Numbered from the stretch's first letter, positions 1 to 9,326 are shown. The stretch: 64,000 nucleotides of DNA from Sodalis sp. Ffu (GCA_024748595.1 CP072944.1:156001-220000), one strand, 5' to 3'. Notes: generated from the sequence alone by a model not told the origin. A program made the numbers and translations.

Positions 1-99
1 GATATTACTAAGGCGGCTTATGATATGCCTGCTATCCAGGATAAGTTGTTGGTAAAAATTAAAGCTGACATCCATTCAGTGAATTTTGATAGAAATTAA
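1..99 (+). CDS. C-terminal end of an unrecognised protein (partial)
   Basis: The window opens inside a frame that stays open for 32 codons and ends in TAA at 97-99. Its residues have a protein-like mix, ending in IHSVNFDRN. In E. coli the gene before csrA is alaS, but this tail does not resemble the AlaS C-terminus as I remember it, so I do not name it. It could also be a chance open frame. The sequence upstream of the window would settle this. Confidence 0.35.
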   Translation, partial: DITKAAYDMPAIQDKLLVKIKADIHSVNFDRN

Positions 100-363
100 G
101 CCTGCGTCAATCAACAGGAGATTAATGAATAAAATGATTCAGTTAGGGTAGTTTTTCATCATGAACAACCGTTTTAATAATTACCTTTAATAATAAAAGA
201 GGTAGTTTATAGCTAGGTTTATTTACAGTCCTCTTACCATAGGTAGAGGATGGTTTTCCTCTGTTTATTTAATTGCTATGCGGCTTACGTTTTCAAGATA
301 TATGATGGATAATGTCAGAAAATTTAAGAGACTCGATTTTTAATCTTTCAAGGAGTATAAAGA

Positions 364-549
364 ATGCTTATTCTGACTCGTCGAATTGGTGAAACTATCA
401 TGATTGGCGATGAGGTTACGATTACTATTTTAGGTATCAAGGGCAATCAAGTCCGTATCGGTGTTAATGCTCCCAAAGAAGTATCTATACATCGAGAAGA
501 AATTTACCATCGTATCCAGTTTGAGAAGTCACAACAGACTCCTTATTAA
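364..549 (+). CDS. csrA: Carbon storage regulator CsrA
   Basis: Small homodimeric RNA-binding protein that binds GGA motifs in mRNA leaders and alters translation or stability, mainly of carbon-metabolism and motility messages. The 61 residues match the E. coli length, with the conserved start [18 protein letters not shown] and the central [15 protein letters not shown] strand region. Almost all changes from E. coli are conservative (Val to Ile and the like). The start has a good ribosome binding site, AAGGAG at 350-355. It lies upstream of tRNA-Ser and tRNA-Arg as in E. coli, but a 1.4 kb gap now separates them. Keeping a global regulator is notable where trpR and cra have decayed. Confidence 0.97.
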   Translation: MLILTRRIGETIMIGDEVTITILGIKGNQVRIGVNAPKEVSIHREEIYHRIQFEKSQQTPY

Positions 550-978
550 TTCTTTTTCAGCTCTTTGTCCTGAGCAAGCACTTATTTTTCTGGATAACTC
601 TGTATCAACGCATTTTCATTTTTCTTTTTCTGATTGATTTTATTATCTATTTATCTTGAATAAATTAAATTTTCTAGTGATAAAGTGAGAACCTCAATTT
701 TTTAAATCTATCTATCTATGTAAGTCATCCAATATGCTATACGGATATGATCAGCATAACTGTATAGCATATTAAAACTAACTTTTAGCCTGATGTTGTA
801 AGTATTAAAAGATTTTATAGAGGCTATTTTTAGCTGATGAATATTTTTGCTAGTTTATCTCCCTGAAGTTTACTTGTATTAGTAAATGGGCTAACATATT
901 AATGTTATGATAAAATTTTTATATACGGCAAAATTGTTTAATTGCTATTGTTACTAGGTTGAGTATTTCTAGAATGTA

Positions 979-1070
979 TTGAATAAAATCAACTATCGCC
1001 GAGTTTTTTCTTATTATTAATATTATTAGCATCACTTGTTTGGTGATGTATATTAATTGAGTCATGTATG
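979..1070 (-). repeat. Repeat family R1, copy 1 (left arm of inverted pair)
   Basis: Begins TTGAATAAAATCAACTATCG and runs to GTCATGTATG. Its reverse complement aligns over its full length with 1669-1761, with roughly 14 differences by eye, mostly transitions, and one short indel. Related copies occur at 9565-9650, 23131-23229, 26030-26126 and near 31538. The outer TTGAATAAA resembles the end of IS5/IS903-group insertion sequences. Confidence 0.75.
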
Positions 1071-1120
1071 CACTGGAGTACTATCGCTGTGATTTTAGCT
1101 GGAATAATTTATAACGTTAG

Positions 1121-1190
1121 GAATCAACGTAATAGTTATTTTATTTATGACATGATTAAATTTAATTGGTAATTGAATTGTTCAGTGTTC
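1121..1190 (+). repeat. Repeat family R2, copy 1
   Basis: Contains TTATTTTATTTATGACATG followed by a TGGTAATTGAATTG-like segment. The same core, TTTTATTTRTGAYATGG, recurs near 6400, 16840, 24751 and 57640, each time in non-coding DNA. No coding potential is visible. Confidence 0.55.
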
Positions 1191-1668
1191 TCTGGTAGCA
1201 TACTCTTTATTCTTGGGTATCATCGATCTGATTTTGTAATTAACTGCCTATGGTTATTAATTTATCATAAGCCCTATTATTGGTAACTTTTTAATTTTTA
1301 ATATATTTGTTGTAAAAATATAAATAATACTTCGGCATCCTTGCAATTACTCTGCGATAATGTCATGAGTATGTTATGTATCGTGTGGTGCATACACCAC
1401 GATACTGTTTATGAGAGCAGTTGCATTGACTTTGCATTCTGATTTTTCATTTACTTTTAAAAATCTTTATAGCTATATAATATGTATAAATGGTGATAAG
1501 CGACTAGTTAAAGAAATCAGATCACAGATCCTAAGAAGAATGATGAGAATGAATATTAAATTCGATTACTATTTAAAGACAGCCATGTCATAAATAAAAT
1601 AGCTGTTCCGTTAGCTCCTGACGTTACAAATTATTACAGCTAAAATTATGGCTATGGTACATCTAGTA

Positions 1669-1761
1669 GATAAATGACTCAATTAATGTATGTTACTAAA
1701 CAAGTGATGCGAATAACCTTAATAATAAGAAAAACGTTCAGCGATAGTTAATTTTATTCAA
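1669..1761 (+). repeat. Repeat family R1, copy 2 (right arm of inverted pair)
   Basis: Ends GCGATAGTTAATTTTATTCAA. It is the inverted partner of 979-1070, so the outer ends of the 783-bp segment read TTGAATAAA...TTTATTCAA. This is the architecture of a mobile element or of a deleted derivative of one. Confidence 0.75.
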
Positions 1762-1930
1762 TAAAACCACTCCCTCATGAGTAGAGGATTATTATATCTC
1801 TATATTTAACCGTTATTATATGTAAGTTGCATAAAAATTATGTAATTTTTACTAAAAATAAAAAAGCGTTTGACTTATCAGGTCCAGAAAGTAATATGTG
1901 CGCCACAATACAGGCTGATGATATCAACAA

Positions 1931-1970
1931 TGAGTAGGTGAGGTGGCCGAGGAGTAGGTGAGGTGGCCGA
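1931..1970 (+). repeat. 20-bp tandem duplication over the tRNA-Ser 5' end
   Basis: Two adjacent copies of a GAGTAGGTGAGGTGGCCGA unit (1931-1950 and 1951-1970) differ at one base. The second copy supplies the real tRNA 5' end. The first is a partial, non-functional copy. Confidence 0.9.
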
Positions 1971-2049
1971 GAGGCTAAAGGCGCTCCCCTGCTAAGGGAG
2001 TATATGGTCAAACTCTGTATCGAGGGTTCGAATCCCTCCCTCACCACCA
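1957..2049 (+). tRNA. serV: tRNA-Ser(GCU)
   Basis: Class II tRNA with a long variable arm. It starts GGTGAGGTGGCCGAGAGGCT, has anticodon loop CCCCTGCTAAGGG (GCU), T-arm GAGGGTTCGAATCCCTC and an encoded CCA at 2047-2049. The acceptor stem GGTGAGG/CCTCACC is intact. The base before CCA is A, whereas E. coli tRNA-Ser has G there. The first ~14 bases of the gene and 6 bases upstream are duplicated just before it (1931-1950). It decodes AGC/AGU and precedes tRNA-Arg, as serV precedes argV in E. coli. Confidence 0.96.
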
Positions 2050-2057
2050 TTAACAAT

Positions 2058-2131
2058 GCATCCGTAGCTCAGTTGGATAGAGTACTCGGCTACGAACCGA
2101 GCGGTCGGAGGTTCGAATCCTCCCGGATGCA
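2058..2131 (+). tRNA. argV: tRNA-Arg(ACG)
   Basis: Starts GCATCCGTAGCTCAGTTGGA, with anticodon loop GGCTACGAACC (ACG) and T-arm GGAGGTTCGAATCCTCC. The acceptor closes with GGATGC and discriminator A at 2131. The next bases are CTC, so CCA is not encoded and must be added after transcription, unlike E. coli argV. The ACG anticodon is normally edited to ICG by TadA to read CGU/CGC/CGA. Confidence 0.96.
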
Positions 2132-2599
2132 CTCTTGTTATTTTTTTCTTAAATTCATTGGGTAAAATATTTCGTTCAGTTGCGTCATGAACTATTAGAC
2201 TGATATATCAAAAGATAAGTGTATAAGGGTGATAAATATTGTTTGCATCCTGTTAGTTTTTAGGCGTAGATGTGATATTACATATAGTGCTAACATAACG
2301 AGCTATAATTGATTTTATTATAAATTTAGCTATTATTAAATCTTTTACTTCATTATATTAATAATTATTTAGCCACTTTTTTGGTAATAGATATGATAAG
2401 TTAACTTATTATTATTTTCCTAAGAACAAAAAAAGTAAATTACTAATTTTTTGGAAAATGTCTATAACAAAGCAAAAGTTTTAGGTTACTAATTGTACGA
2501 TCTATAACAAGATCTTTGTAAACTCGGTTGACTGACTTATGTGGGATATTTTAGGGGTTTGTCGAACTATCCTATTCAATGAACTACAAAAAAGTATGA
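2132..2599. other. Gap between tRNA-Arg and rplS
   Basis: About 470 bp of A+T-rich DNA. I see no gene, repeat copy or clear terminator in it. It marks a junction that E. coli does not have, since csrA-serV-argV and the rpsP-rplS operon are far apart there. Confidence 0.5.
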
Positions 2600-2947
2600 T
2601 CAGTTAAGTCGCTCTTTGATACGCGCAGCTTTACCAGTTCGTTCACGCAAGTAGTACAGTTTGGCCTGACGGACGGCACCATGACGTTTAACTGTAATTT
2701 TATTGATTACTGGGGAGTGTGTTTGGAATACACGCTCAACACCTTCACCGTTGGAAATTTTGCGAAGAGTGAAGGTAGAATGTAGACCGCGGTTACGAAT
2801 AGCGATAACCACGCCTTCAAATGCCTGCAAACGTTTTTTGCTGCCTTCAATAACCCATACTTTAACTTCCACTAAATCTCCAGAGCGGAAAGATTCTCTG
2901 TCCTGTTTGATGTATTTTTTTTCAATTTTCTTAATAATTTTGCTCAT
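2600..2947 (-). CDS. rplS: 50S ribosomal protein L19
   Basis: Structural protein of the large ribosomal subunit near the 30S-50S interface. The 115 residues equal the E. coli length. Family signatures include [33 protein letters not shown] and [16 protein letters not shown], ending in a basic tail ([14 protein letters not shown]). It is the last gene of the conserved rpsP-rimM-trmD-rplS operon, 39 bp after trmD. Confidence 0.98.
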   Translation of the reverse strand: MSKIIKKIEKKYIKQDRESFRSGDLVEVKVWVIEGSKKRLQAFEGVVIAIRNRGLHSTFTLRKISNGEGVERVFQTHSPVINKITVKRHGAVRQAKLYYLRERTGKAARIKERLN

Positions 2948-2986
2948 AATATGTTCCGTATCCTGGATAGTTTAGGTTAACTGACT

Positions 2987-3757
2987 CTATTGATCGATTT
3001 CTTTAATAATCTTGTTGTAAGGACGATATTCACGCTGGAATTCAGCTAGCAATAGTGCTTGCTTATCAGTTAAATCTAATCTTTCCAGAAGTTCTGGTTT
3101 TTTGAGCCATGTTCGTCCTAAAGACTGTTTTAGGCGCCAGCGATGGATGGCACCATGGTTACCTGACAGCAAAACTGGCGGAACTTTCATTTTGGACAGT
3201 AGCTCAGGGCGAGTATAATGGGGACAGTCCAACAGCCCTTCAGCGAAAGAGTCTTCTGTTGCTGACTCTTGATGACCCAACACCCCCGGGATACATCGGG
3301 CAACCGAGTCAATCAACGTCATCGCGGCTAATTCGCCGCCGCTAAGTACATAATCACCTATTGACCATTCTTCATCAATCTCTGTGGCAATTAAACGCTC
3401 ATCAATACCCTTATAGCGACCGCAGACCAAAATTAGTTTTAGGTTAGTGGCTAGCTTATTTACGCCTTGCTGATCGAGCTTACGTCCCTGAGGTGAGAGG
3501 TAAATCACTTTTACGCCTTCACCTGCCTTGTTTTTAGATTCATGAATTGCATCCCGCAATGGCTGTGCCATCATCAACATGCCAGGACCACCACCATAAG
3601 GACGATCGTCCACGGTACGGTGCCGATTTTTAGTGAATTCACGGGGGTTTCTACATTGGAAATGTAGTAGACCATTTTTTACTGCTCGACCAGTCACCCC
3701 ATAATCGGTAATAGCACGAAACATTTCGGGAAAGAGGCTGATAACGTTAATCCACAT
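2987..3757 (-). CDS. trmD: tRNA (guanine-N1-)-methyltransferase
   Basis: Methylates G37 next to the anticodon using S-adenosylmethionine, which prevents +1 frameshifting. The 256 residues (E. coli 255) show the trefoil-knot SPOUT signatures: [37 protein letters not shown] and the [15 protein letters not shown] substrate loop. The start [13 protein letters not shown] aligns with the family start. It lies between rimM and rplS in the standard operon, so translation-fidelity genes stay linked here. Confidence 0.98.
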   Translation of the reverse strand: MWINVISLFPEMFRAITDYGVTGRAVKNGLLHFQCRNPREFTKNRHRTVDDRPYGGGPGMLMMAQPLRDAIHESKNKAGEGVKVIYLSPQGRKLDQQGVNKLATNLKLILVCGRYKGIDERLIATEIDEEWSIGDYVLSGGELAAMTLIDSVARCIPGVLGHQESATEDSFAEGLLDCPHYTRPELLSKMKVPPVLLSGNHGAIHRWRLKQSLGRTWLKKPELLERLDLTDKQALLLAEFQREYRPYNKIIKEIDQ

Positions 3758-3795
3758 TGGGTTGTTCCAGGTGTTATCATTGTTAATTGTGGGAA

Positions 3796-4344
3796 TTAAA
3801 AGCTAGGGTCCCAGTCGACGTCAATGACGTGGGTTGTGAGATCGATGTTTTTAATAACCTGTCCATCAAGGAACGGAATCAATCGTTCCTGAATGCCAAA
3901 GGCATCTGTTAGGTTGCTTTTAACTACCAAAACGTCATTTGAACCAGTTTCCATTAAATCAATTATTTTCCCGAGCTGATAACCATAAAGAGTTACGACC
4001 TTGCAACCTATAAGATCTTTCCAGTAGTATTCACCTTTATTGAGATCCGGTAACTTTGAAGCATCAGCGATAATTTCATAGTTAGTTAGTGTTATCGCTG
4101 TTTCTCGATCTTCAATATTCCTGATCTTAATAATCAGATTATGATTGTGATACTTCCAGTTTTCTAGCCCGATTTGCTGCCACTCACTTGTCTGTTTAAT
4201 AAACCATGGTTGGTAATTAAAAATATTCTCGGTCTCTTCAGTGGAAGAAAATACTCTAAGCCAACCGAGAATGCCATATGTCGAGCCTATTGTTCCTAAA
4301 ATAATGGAATTTATAGGTATTATGGTATGGATTTGTTTGATCAT
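3796..4344 (-). CDS. rimM: Ribosome maturation factor RimM
   Basis: Late 30S assembly factor that works on the head region with S19. It has an N-terminal RimM barrel ([20 protein letters not shown]) and a C-terminal PRC-type barrel ([49 protein letters not shown]). The frame opens upstream at a TTG (4359), but the ATG at 4344 (MIKQIHT) aligns better with the E. coli start and gives 182 residues. The ribosome binding site is weak, and coupling to rpsP, which ends at 4363, is likely. Confidence 0.95.
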   Translation of the reverse strand: MIKQIHTIIPINSIILGTIGSTYGILGWLRVFSSTEETENIFNYQPWFIKQTSEWQQIGLENWKYHNHNLIIKIRNIEDRETAITLTNYEIIADASKLPDLNKGEYYWKDLIGCKVVTLYGYQLGKIIDLMETGSNDVLVVKSNLTDAFGIQERLIPFLDGQVIKNIDLTTHVIDVDWDPSF

Positions 4345-4362
4345 TTTTAGCACAAACAATCA

Positions 4363-4611
4363 TTATGCCGCTTTTTTCGCGTTTTTTATCAGCGTCGAAA
4401 CACGTTTGGAAACCGTTGCTCCGTGGCGAACCCAATGATCAAGACGATCCAGATCTAAACTCAGTCCTTCAGTTTGACTTGAAGCACTCGGATTGAAAAA
4501 GCCAACACGTTCAATAAATCGACAATCGCGCGCTTTTCGGCTGTCGCTTACAACAATTTGATAGAATGGGTGTTTTTTAGCACCTCCACGTGCCAAACGA
4601 ATTGTTACCAT
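4363..4611 (-). CDS. rpsP: 30S ribosomal protein S16
   Basis: Small-subunit protein needed for 30S assembly. The 82 residues equal the E. coli length, with the diagnostic start [20 protein letters not shown] and the following [20 protein letters not shown]. It is the first gene of the rpsP-rimM-trmD-rplS operon, preceded by ffh on the same strand. No large anomalies are visible. Confidence 0.98.
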   Translation of the reverse strand: MVTIRLARGGAKKHPFYQIVVSDSRKARDCRFIERVGFFNPSASSQTEGLSLDLDRLDHWVRHGATVSKRVSTLIKNAKKAA

Positions 4612-4702
4612 AACATCCTCTTTAAATTAATAAAATAACTTTTTCTAGTCAAAAAACGAGAGACGATTGTTATATAAAAAGTCCTTAAATTTTAATCGTT
4701 AG

Positions 4703-6067
4703 TTAACGATCGGGGAATCTGGGTGACGTTATTATGCCCTGCATGCGGCGCATCATTTTTATCATTCCGCCTTTTTTCATTTTCTTTATCATGCGCTGCA
4801 TGTCGTCAAACTGCTTGAGTAATTGGTTGACGTCTTGGACCTGCATGCCAGATCCAGCGGCGATGCGGCGTTTGCGTGAGCCTTTAATAATATCTGGATT
4901 AATGAGTTCTTTAATCGTCATAGAGTTAATGATTGCCTCAAGGTGCACAAGCACTTTTTCGTCCATCTGCGCTTTAACGTTATCCGGTAGTTGGCTCATA
5001 CCTGGCAATTTATTTATTATGTTGGTTATTCCTCCCATATTGCGCATTTGTTTCAGTTGATGAAGGAAGTCAGTCAAATTGAAGCTATTGTCTTTTTTTA
5101 GTTTATTGGCCAGCTTTTGGCTTTGTGCATGGTCGACTTTTTTCTCAATGTCCTCAATCAGTGACAGTGTGTCACCCATACCAAGGATACGTCTAGCTAG
5201 ACGTTCTGGATAGAAAGGTTCCAGTGCGTCGGCTTTTTCGCCAATGCCTATGAATTTGATAGGTTTACCGGTTATATATCGAATTGAAAGCGCTGCGCCG
5301 CCGCGCGTATCGCCATCTAACTTGGTGAGGATCACCCCAGTGATTGGTAGTGCCTGATTGAATGCCTTAGCGCTATTGGCGGCATCTTGACCTGTCATGG
5401 CGTCCACTACAAACAGGGTTTCTATTGGTTTGATGGAAGTATGAATATCTATGATTTCTGTCAGTAATGCTTTATCCACGTGCAAGCAGCCGGCAGTATC
5501 CACCAGCAGTACGTCATAGAACTTCAATTTTGCTTGTTTGAGAGCCTGATTGACTATATCGATCGGCTTCTGGTTGGTATCAGAGAAAAAAAAATCAATA
5601 CCCATATTGTGCGTCAGTGTTTCCAGCTGTTTGATGGCTGCTGGGCGATAAACATCCGTCGATACTACTAACACTTTTTTCTTTTGTTTTTCAAGTAAAT
5701 ATTTGCTAACTTTGACTGTGCTTGTAGTTTTTCCGCCCCCTTGCAGACCTACCAGTAATATCACTGCTGGTGGTTGTGTAGCCAAGTTCAGAGTGTTGTT
5801 TTGATCTCCCATTGCGTTGACTAATTCGGAGTGCACAATTTTAATGAACTCTTGACCAGGCGTCAGACCTTTATTGATCTCCTGCCCCAACGCACTCTTT
5901 TTCACTCGGCTGATAAAATTATGCATTGCCAATAGCGCTACATCTGCTTCTAGTAGCGCTATACGCACTTCGCCCAGTGTCTCTGTAATATCGTTTTCGG
6001 TCATACGCCCCCGACTGCGGAGACTGCGTAACGTGCGCGATAATCGATCGGATAAATTCTCAAACAT
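4703..6067 (-). CDS. ffh: Signal recognition particle protein Ffh
   Basis: SRP54 GTPase that binds 4.5S RNA and signal sequences and delivers ribosomes to FtsY. It has an N domain (1-~85), a G domain with P-loop GLQGGGKTT, DVYRPAA and TKLDGD, and a methionine-rich M domain carrying the RNA-binding SGSRKRRIAAGSG. A second ATG (MFENLSDRL, 6067) matches the family start better than MTM at 6073 and gives 454 residues. Odd point: the near-invariant DTAGR motif reads DTAGC, a change one C-to-T transition can produce. The frame is intact, so the gene is probably expressed. Confidence 0.97.
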   Translation of the reverse strand: MFENLSDRLSRTLRSLRSRGRMTENDITETLGEVRIALLEADVALLAMHNFISRVKKSALGQEINKGLTPGQEFIKIVHSELVNAMGDQNNTLNLATQPPAVILLVGLQGGGKTTSTVKVSKYLLEKQKKKVLVVSTDVYRPAAIKQLETLTHNMGIDFFFSDTNQKPIDIVNQALKQAKLKFYDVLLVDTAGCLHVDKALLTEIIDIHTSIKPIETLFVVDAMTGQDAANSAKAFNQALPITGVILTKLDGDTRGGAALSIRYITGKPIKFIGIGEKADALEPFYPERLARRILGMGDTLSLIEDIEKKVDHAQSQKLANKLKKDNSFNLTDFLHQLKQMRNMGGITNIINKLPGMSQLPDNVKAQMDEKVLVHLEAIINSMTIKELINPDIIKGSRKRRIAAGSGMQVQDVNQLLKQFDDMQRMIKKMKKGGMIKMMRRMQGIITSPRFPDR

Positions 6068-6239
6068 CGTCATTTATTCAAACTAAAATACATGCTGTCT
6101 TATGCAACATAATAAATACAGTATAACACAAAGTTTTAGAAGTATCATACAATAGAAGACTGCTATTGCTTGTTTCTACCTTAAAGTAGAAATATTCTGA
6201 CGCTATGTACTAAATTTTCTTTAATTAACTTATATTTAA

Positions 6240-6289
6240 CTGGTGATGATAAGGTACAAAATTACTGGTGATGATAAGGTACAAAATTT
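6240..6289 (+). repeat. 25-bp tandem duplication
   Basis: Two adjacent copies of a CTGGTGATGATAAGGTACAA-type unit (6240-6264 and 6265-6289) match at 24 of 25 positions. The near identity in drifting DNA points to a recent event. Confidence 0.92.
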
Positions 6290-6399
6290 CATTTGTTGCT
6301 AATAATTTCTTAATACTCGCAGTGATAGAATTTTAATTAATTTTATAAATATATAGATTTAATGCTATGGGTTTTTAGTTAGGTAATAATATTAGTAAT

Positions 6400-6520
6400 T
6401 AGTCGAATATCTATTTTATTTGTGACATGGTTATCGCTTAGAGTACTTTGGCTGGTAATTAACTTTAGTGATCATTAGTTTTTGTTAAATGTTGATATGT
6501 TATCCTTAACTTACCAGCTT
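6400..6520 (+). repeat. Repeat family R2, copy 2
   Basis: Contains TCTATTTTATTTGTGACATGG, then GGTAATTAACTTT and ATTAGTTTTTGTTAAATGTTG. The last parts match the copy at 16840-16960 (TTAATTGACCTTT, TTTTTATTAAACGTTG) in the same order, so homology goes beyond the core. Confidence 0.55.
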
Positions 6521-7024
6521 GTTCGAGCTTTTATAATAATCTCCGTTTGGATCAGTAGCCTTTTTAAATTTTTCTAGGTGTCATTTTGTGATGCGGTGTA
6601 GTTAGGGTCTATCTCCCTGCCAGTATGATGTTTACATCTACAGTGTTTTTTTGATCGTGTATTTTGATATTTATTTGCATTCTAAGCGTTATGGTTGAAT
6701 TATCCACTGAATGCCAACGATCTGTGTTTGATAGGTTTTTATTTTTGGTTTGCCTGTTGTATAATTTTAAATTTTTATTTATTAAACAAAGCAACCCTAT
6801 TGGTCGATAGGTTAATGATGCTAATAATCAGGCGCTGATTGTCAACTTTTAATGATAGTAAGAAAAAGATTCTAGAATATCTAAATATATTTAACAAAGC
6901 CTAACATATTTTTGCAGTTTATTAACATTTCTGTAAACTGTGCACGATGCAATGTACCGGTGATATAGTCTGTGATGCAGATACAATTAATGTTTGTGCC
7001 GGTCAAAATAACTAAGAGGTCACT

Positions 7025-8452
7025 ATGAGTACTGAAATAAACACTCAGGTCGTGGTACTTGGGGCAGGGCCAAGTGGTTATTCTGCGGCCTTCCGTTGTG
7101 CAGATTTAGGTCTGGAAATTGTTATGGTGGAACGTTATTCTGCCCTAGGTGGAGTATGTCTTAATGTCGGTTGTATACCTTCTAAAACTTTACTTCACCT
7201 TGCTAAGGTGATTGGAGAGGCTCAAGCGTTGGGCAGATACGGTATCGTTTTTAGTGAACCGAAAATAGATATTGATAAAGTGCGTACTTGGAAAGAAAAA
7301 GTGGTCAATGAGCTTACTGGAGGTCTGAGGGGCATGGCTAATACTCGGAAAGTGAAAGTGGTTAACGGTTATGGTAAATTTACTGACATCAATACCCTGC
7401 GGGTTCAAGGCAAAAATGGTATCACCACGATCAATTTTGATAATATCATTATTGCAGCGGGATCGCGTCCCATGCAGTTGCCATTTATTTCCCATAATGA
7501 TCCTCGCATCTGGGATTCTACTGACGCTTTGGCGTTGACGTTAGTACCTAAGCGTTTACTTGTTGTAGGCAGCGGTATTATTGGTTTGGAGATATCTAAG
7601 GTATACCATGCTCTGGGTTCAGATATTGATGTGGTAGAAATGTTTGATCAGGTTATCCCAGCTGCAGATAAAGATGTGGCAAAAGTGTTCACAAAATGTA
7701 TCAGCAACCAGTTTAACTTAATGTTGGAAACTAAAGTCACGGCGGTGGAAGCTAAAAAAGATGGCATTTATGTCAAAATGGAAGGGAAAAATGCGCCGGT
7801 TGATGCCCAACGTTATGATGCTGTGTTAGTCGCTATCGGTCGTGTGCCTAATGGTAAACTGTTGGATGCCGATCAGGCTGGCGTGGAAGTGGATGAACTC
7901 GGTTTTATCCGTGTTAATCAACAGATGCGCACCAATGTGCCGCATATTTTCGCTATTGGCGATATCGTTGGTCAACCGATGCTGGCGCATAAAGGCAGTC
8001 ATGAAGGTCACATTGCGGCAGAAGTCATCGCCGGTAAAAAACACTATTTTAACCCGAAAGTGATTCCGTCCATCTCTTACACCGAACCGGAAGTTGCCTG
8101 GGTTGGTTTAACCGAGAAGAAAGCTAAAGAGAAAGGCGTTAATTATGAAGTTGCCATTTTTCCATGGTCAGCCTCTGGTCGTGCCGTTGCTTCTGATTGC
8201 CAAGACGGTATAACCAAGCTGATTTTTGACAAAGAAACGCATCGGGTGATTGGTGGCGCGGTAGTGGGTGTCAATGGTGGTGAATTGCTAGGTGAAATTG
8301 GTTTGGCTATCGAAATGGGATGTGATGCAGAAGATATCGCATTGACAATTCATGCTCATCCAACGCTGTATGAATCAGTAGGTTTGACGGCGAAAGTTTA
8401 TGAAGGAACGATTACCGATCTGCCTAATATAAAAGCGAAGAAAAAGAAATAA
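7025..8452 (+). CDS. lpd: Dihydrolipoyl dehydrogenase (E3)
   Basis: FAD flavoprotein that reoxidises dihydrolipoamide for pyruvate and 2-oxoglutarate dehydrogenases and the glycine cleavage system. The 475 residues (E. coli 474) show the FAD site VVVLGAGPSGYSAAF, the redox disulfide GGVCLNVGCIPSKTLLH, the NAD site VVGSGIIGLEI, the second FAD motif FAIGDIVGQPMLAHK and the catalytic HAHPTLYES near the C-terminus. An AGAGG-like ribosome binding site precedes the ATG. In E. coli it follows aceEF. Here it stands alone, so its partner complexes must be encoded elsewhere. Confidence 0.98.
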   Translation: MSTEINTQVVVLGAGPSGYSAAFRCADLGLEIVMVERYSALGGVCLNVGCIPSKTLLHLAKVIGEAQALGRYGIVFSEPKIDIDKVRTWKEKVVNELTGGLRGMANTRKVKVVNGYGKFTDINTLRVQGKNGITTINFDNIIIAAGSRPMQLPFISHNDPRIWDSTDALALTLVPKRLLVVGSGIIGLEISKVYHALGSDIDVVEMFDQVIPAADKDVAKVFTKCISNQFNLMLETKVTAVEAKKDGIYVKMEGKNAPVDAQRYDAVLVAIGRVPNGKLLDADQAGVEVDELGFIRVNQQMRTNVPHIFAIGDIVGQPMLAHKGSHEGHIAAEVIAGKKHYFNPKVIPSISYTEPEVAWVGLTEKKAKEKGVNYEVAIFPWSASGRAVASDCQDGITKLIFDKETHRVIGGAVVGVNGGELLGEIGLAIEMGCDAEDIALTIHAHPTLYESVGLTAKVYEGTITDLPNIKAKKKK

Positions 8453-8486
8453 TCTTTTCTTTCGTTAAAATAGCACCATAAAAATA

Positions 8487-9308
8487 TCATAACTTATCTA
8501 GGCTTAGCACATTTAGCATGTCAAATAAACCAGTTTTGTTTTTGCCTAACCAAATGGCAGCACGAATGGCCCCGTTGGCGAATATTATGCGGCTAGATGC
8601 CTTATGGATAATTTCCAAGCGTTCACCAATATCAGCGAATATCGCGGTATGTTCACCGACGATATCACCTGCACGTATTGTGGCAAAGCTGATATTGTTG
8701 GCTGTGTGCTGACCGGTATGCTTTTTAGTATTGTAAACTGCACAACTAGAAAGATTGTTACCCATACCCTTGGCGATAGATTTTTCCATGGCCAAGGCAG
8801 TTCCTGAAGGGGCATCAACCTTATGTCGATGGTGAGCCTCGATAATTGCGATATCTGTGGAATTACCTATTATTTGCGCTGTTTTTCCCAATAATTTCAA
8901 CATTAAGTTAGCGCCTACGCTGAAATTTGCGGTGAAAACGATTCCTATTTGGCGCGCCGCATCTCTGATAGTTATTTTCTGCAATTTATTAAAACCGGTG
9001 GTGCCGATTACCATGCCCTTGTTGTGTCGGCAGCAAAAGTTTATATACTCTAACGTCGCCTCAGGTCGAGTGAAATCGATTAAAGTATCAAAATCTTCTT
9101 TCACTGCTGACAGTTTGCTATTAATTATTACGCCCAGATTGCTCCCGCCGGATAATTTACCGACATCAACTCCGCACATTTCAGAGTTGGGATGGGTTAG
9201 CGCAGCACCTAAGATCACCTGATCCGATAGTTTTATTGCCTGGATCAATTGGTGTCCCATACGTCCAGTTGCCCCAGTAATGGCGATACGAATTGGTTTT
9301 TTGCTCAT
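8487..9308 (-). CDS. dapB: 4-hydroxy-tetrahydrodipicolinate reductase
   Basis: NAD(P)H-dependent reductase of the lysine/diaminopimelate pathway, supplying DAP for peptidoglycan and lysine. It has a nucleotide-binding start [32 protein letters not shown], the catalytic and substrate segment [16 protein letters not shown], and [20 protein letters not shown]. The start was set at MSKKPIRI (9308, 273 residues), matching E. coli DapB length. ATGs at 9326 and 9320 are possible. It converges on lpd. In E. coli it lies just before carA, and here it is inverted and about 23 kb from carA. Confidence 0.97.
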   Translation of the reverse strand: MSKKPIRIAITGATGRMGHQLIQAIKLSDQVILGAALTHPNSEMCGVDVGKLSGGSNLGVIINSKLSAVKEDFDTLIDFTRPEATLEYINFCCRHNKGMVIGTTGFNKLQKITIRDAARQIGIVFTANFSVGANLMLKLLGKTAQIIGNSTDIAIIEAHHRHKVDAPSGTALAMEKSIAKGMGNNLSSCAVYNTKKHTGQHTANNISFATIRAGDIVGEHTAIFADIGERLEIIHKASSRIIFANGAIRAAIWLGKNKTGLFDMLNVLSLDKL

Positions 9309-9326
9309 AGATTTTATCATTGTCAT

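Larger units (their letters stand above)
550..1956. other. Long gap with an inverted-repeat element
   Basis: About 1.4 kb, strongly A+T rich, with no convincing gene. In E. coli only a short spacer separates csrA from serV, so this DNA is extra. It holds two ~92-bp arms in inverted orientation (979-1070 and 1669-1761) and a member of a second dispersed repeat family near 1121-1190. A 60-codon frame at 1411-1593 resembles nothing I know and is probably chance. Confidence 0.6.
6074..7024. other. Gap between ffh and lpd
   Basis: About 950 bp between divergent genes. It contains a 25-bp tandem duplication at 6240-6289 and an R2 repeat copy near 6400-6520. No trace of aceE/aceF, which precede lpd in E. 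coli, could be read. A possible lpd promoter lies near 6910 (TTGCAG, 16 bp, TAAACT), with weak support. Confidence 0.5.

Noticed and set aside
1411-1593. 60-codon plus-strand frame inside the inverted-repeat element
   Set aside because: No recognisable motif, odd composition, no clear ribosome binding site. It lies in A+T-rich DNA where frames of this size occur by chance. Not accepted as a transposase.
1838-2056. 72-codon minus-strand frame across tRNA-Ser
   Set aside because: It is antisense to the tRNA gene. The open frame is a by-product of tRNA sequence constraint.
6609-6794. 61-codon minus-strand frame upstream of lpd
   Set aside because: Lys/Asn-rich residues with no family resemblance and no neighbour that would explain it.
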